A stretch of 64,000 nt of DNA from JBFMEX01 sp040752215 (GTDB lineage: Bacteria; Pseudomonadota; Alphaproteobacteria; Rhizobiales; Hyphomicrobiaceae). The stretch is taken from positions 24,459 through 88,458 of the forward strand of contig JBFMEX010000024.1 in NCBI GenBank assembly GCA_040752215.1, in the 5' to 3' direction. Both the position numbers and the translations under genes were made by a program. Position 1 is the stretch's first letter. Each line of letters starts with the position of its first letter. Below the pieces are notes generated by a model. That model worked only from the letters and a program-made list of their open reading frames with translations. It was not told the origin of the DNA and ran no database searches. This document shows, in pieces, positions 63,892 through 64,000 of the stretch.

Positions 63892-64000
63892 TGCCGGAGG
63901 CTCCAACTCTTGAGAGACTGGAGCCATGACGAACCATACCAAATCCCCGAAGTTCTCAGCCGAGGTGCGTGAGCGCGCCGTCCGGATGGTGCTCGACCAC
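63892..64000 (+). mobile_element. Left end of an IS3-family insertion sequence
   Basis: It begins TGCCGGAGGCTCC (TG is the usual 5' terminus of IS3 elements) and reaches the transposase OrfA start 34 bases later. The exact boundary is inferred from where the recombinase homology ends. The element continues past the window, so the right end and target duplication cannot be seen. Confidence 0.6.
63926..64000 (+). CDS. IS3-family transposase OrfA, first 25 residues
   Basis: ATG after GGAGCC, reading TNHTKSPKFSAEVRERAVRM then VLDH to the window edge. The opening KFSxEVRERAVRMV is the helix-turn-helix start of IS3-type OrfA. Truncated only by the window. Confidence 0.85.
   Translation, partial: MTNHTKSPKFSAEVRERAVRMVLDH

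Overview
The window is high-GC, densely coding DNA from an alphaproteobacterium, most likely of the order Hyphomicrobiales (Rhizobiales). The basis is gene order and gene content: hemC-hemD-mitofilin/Mic60-hemY beside a divergent tsaD, gpsA close by, priA next to a split F1 operon (atpH-A-G-D-C without F0 genes), rpmH-rnpA-yidC-yihA with argB nearby, a CcrM-type GANTC methyltransferase, two perfect CtrA-type boxes, and mtgA-rpmF. A 100-base run of N (9581-9680) shows this is a draft scaffold. Genus or species cannot be fixed from the sequence.

Layout. 1-5.9 kb: an EF-hand exported protein cut by the window edge, a membrane J-domain-like protein, ispA, mtgA, rpmF and small membrane proteins. 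6.3-9.7 kb: a very large membrane/coiled-coil protein interrupted by the assembly gap. 10-14.7 kb: small exported proteins, ccrM, gpsA and tsaD. 14.8-20.3 kb: haem genes hemC, hemD, a Mic60-like protein and hemY. 20.3-27.5 kb: envelope/secreted genes (extensin-like, a 1236-residue RTX protein, a thermonuclease-like protein, a TraB/GumN protein). 27.5-32.1 kb: xerC, an alpha/beta-hydrolase-OsmC fusion and priA. 32.3-39.2 kb: two small exported proteins and the F1 ATP synthase operon, which carries an extra zinc-ribbon gene and a strong terminator before atpC. 39.2-43.5 kb: two rppH-like Nudix genes, ctpA and envC. 43.7-49.2 kb: a twin-TM protein, a cobalamin adenosyltransferase, rhomboid, etfB-etfA-hbd and an SDR. 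49.3-57.2 kb: a Crp/Fnr regulator, a pyrimidine 5'-nucleotidase and argB; an opposite-strand Clp-N/proline-rich gene; then yihA, yidC, rnpA and rpmH. 57.6-62.6 kb: DUF547, TVP38/DedA-like protein, flavin disulfide reductase, orphan histidine kinase. 62.9-64 kb: tRNA-Arg(ACG) whose 3' half overlaps the tail of a truncated large serine recombinase, itself cut by an IS3-family element running off the window.

Most of the window is conserved chromosomal backbone. The accessory material is the tRNA-Arg-linked recombinase and IS at the right edge, a family of GC-rich intergenic repeats (four copies recognised, three in same-strand gene spacers and one translated inside mtgA), and single-gene oddities: the Clp-N protein without an ATPase, the orphan RTX protein, the large duplicated-domain membrane protein, and an exported-protein gene with no ATG/GTG/TTG start. 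I found no CRISPR array, rRNA, toxin-antitoxin pair, or multi-gene defence or biosynthetic cluster. The best candidates for undescribed biology are the Clp-N/proline-rich protein (52170-53975), the large protein at 6277, and the extra gene plus terminator inside the atp operon.
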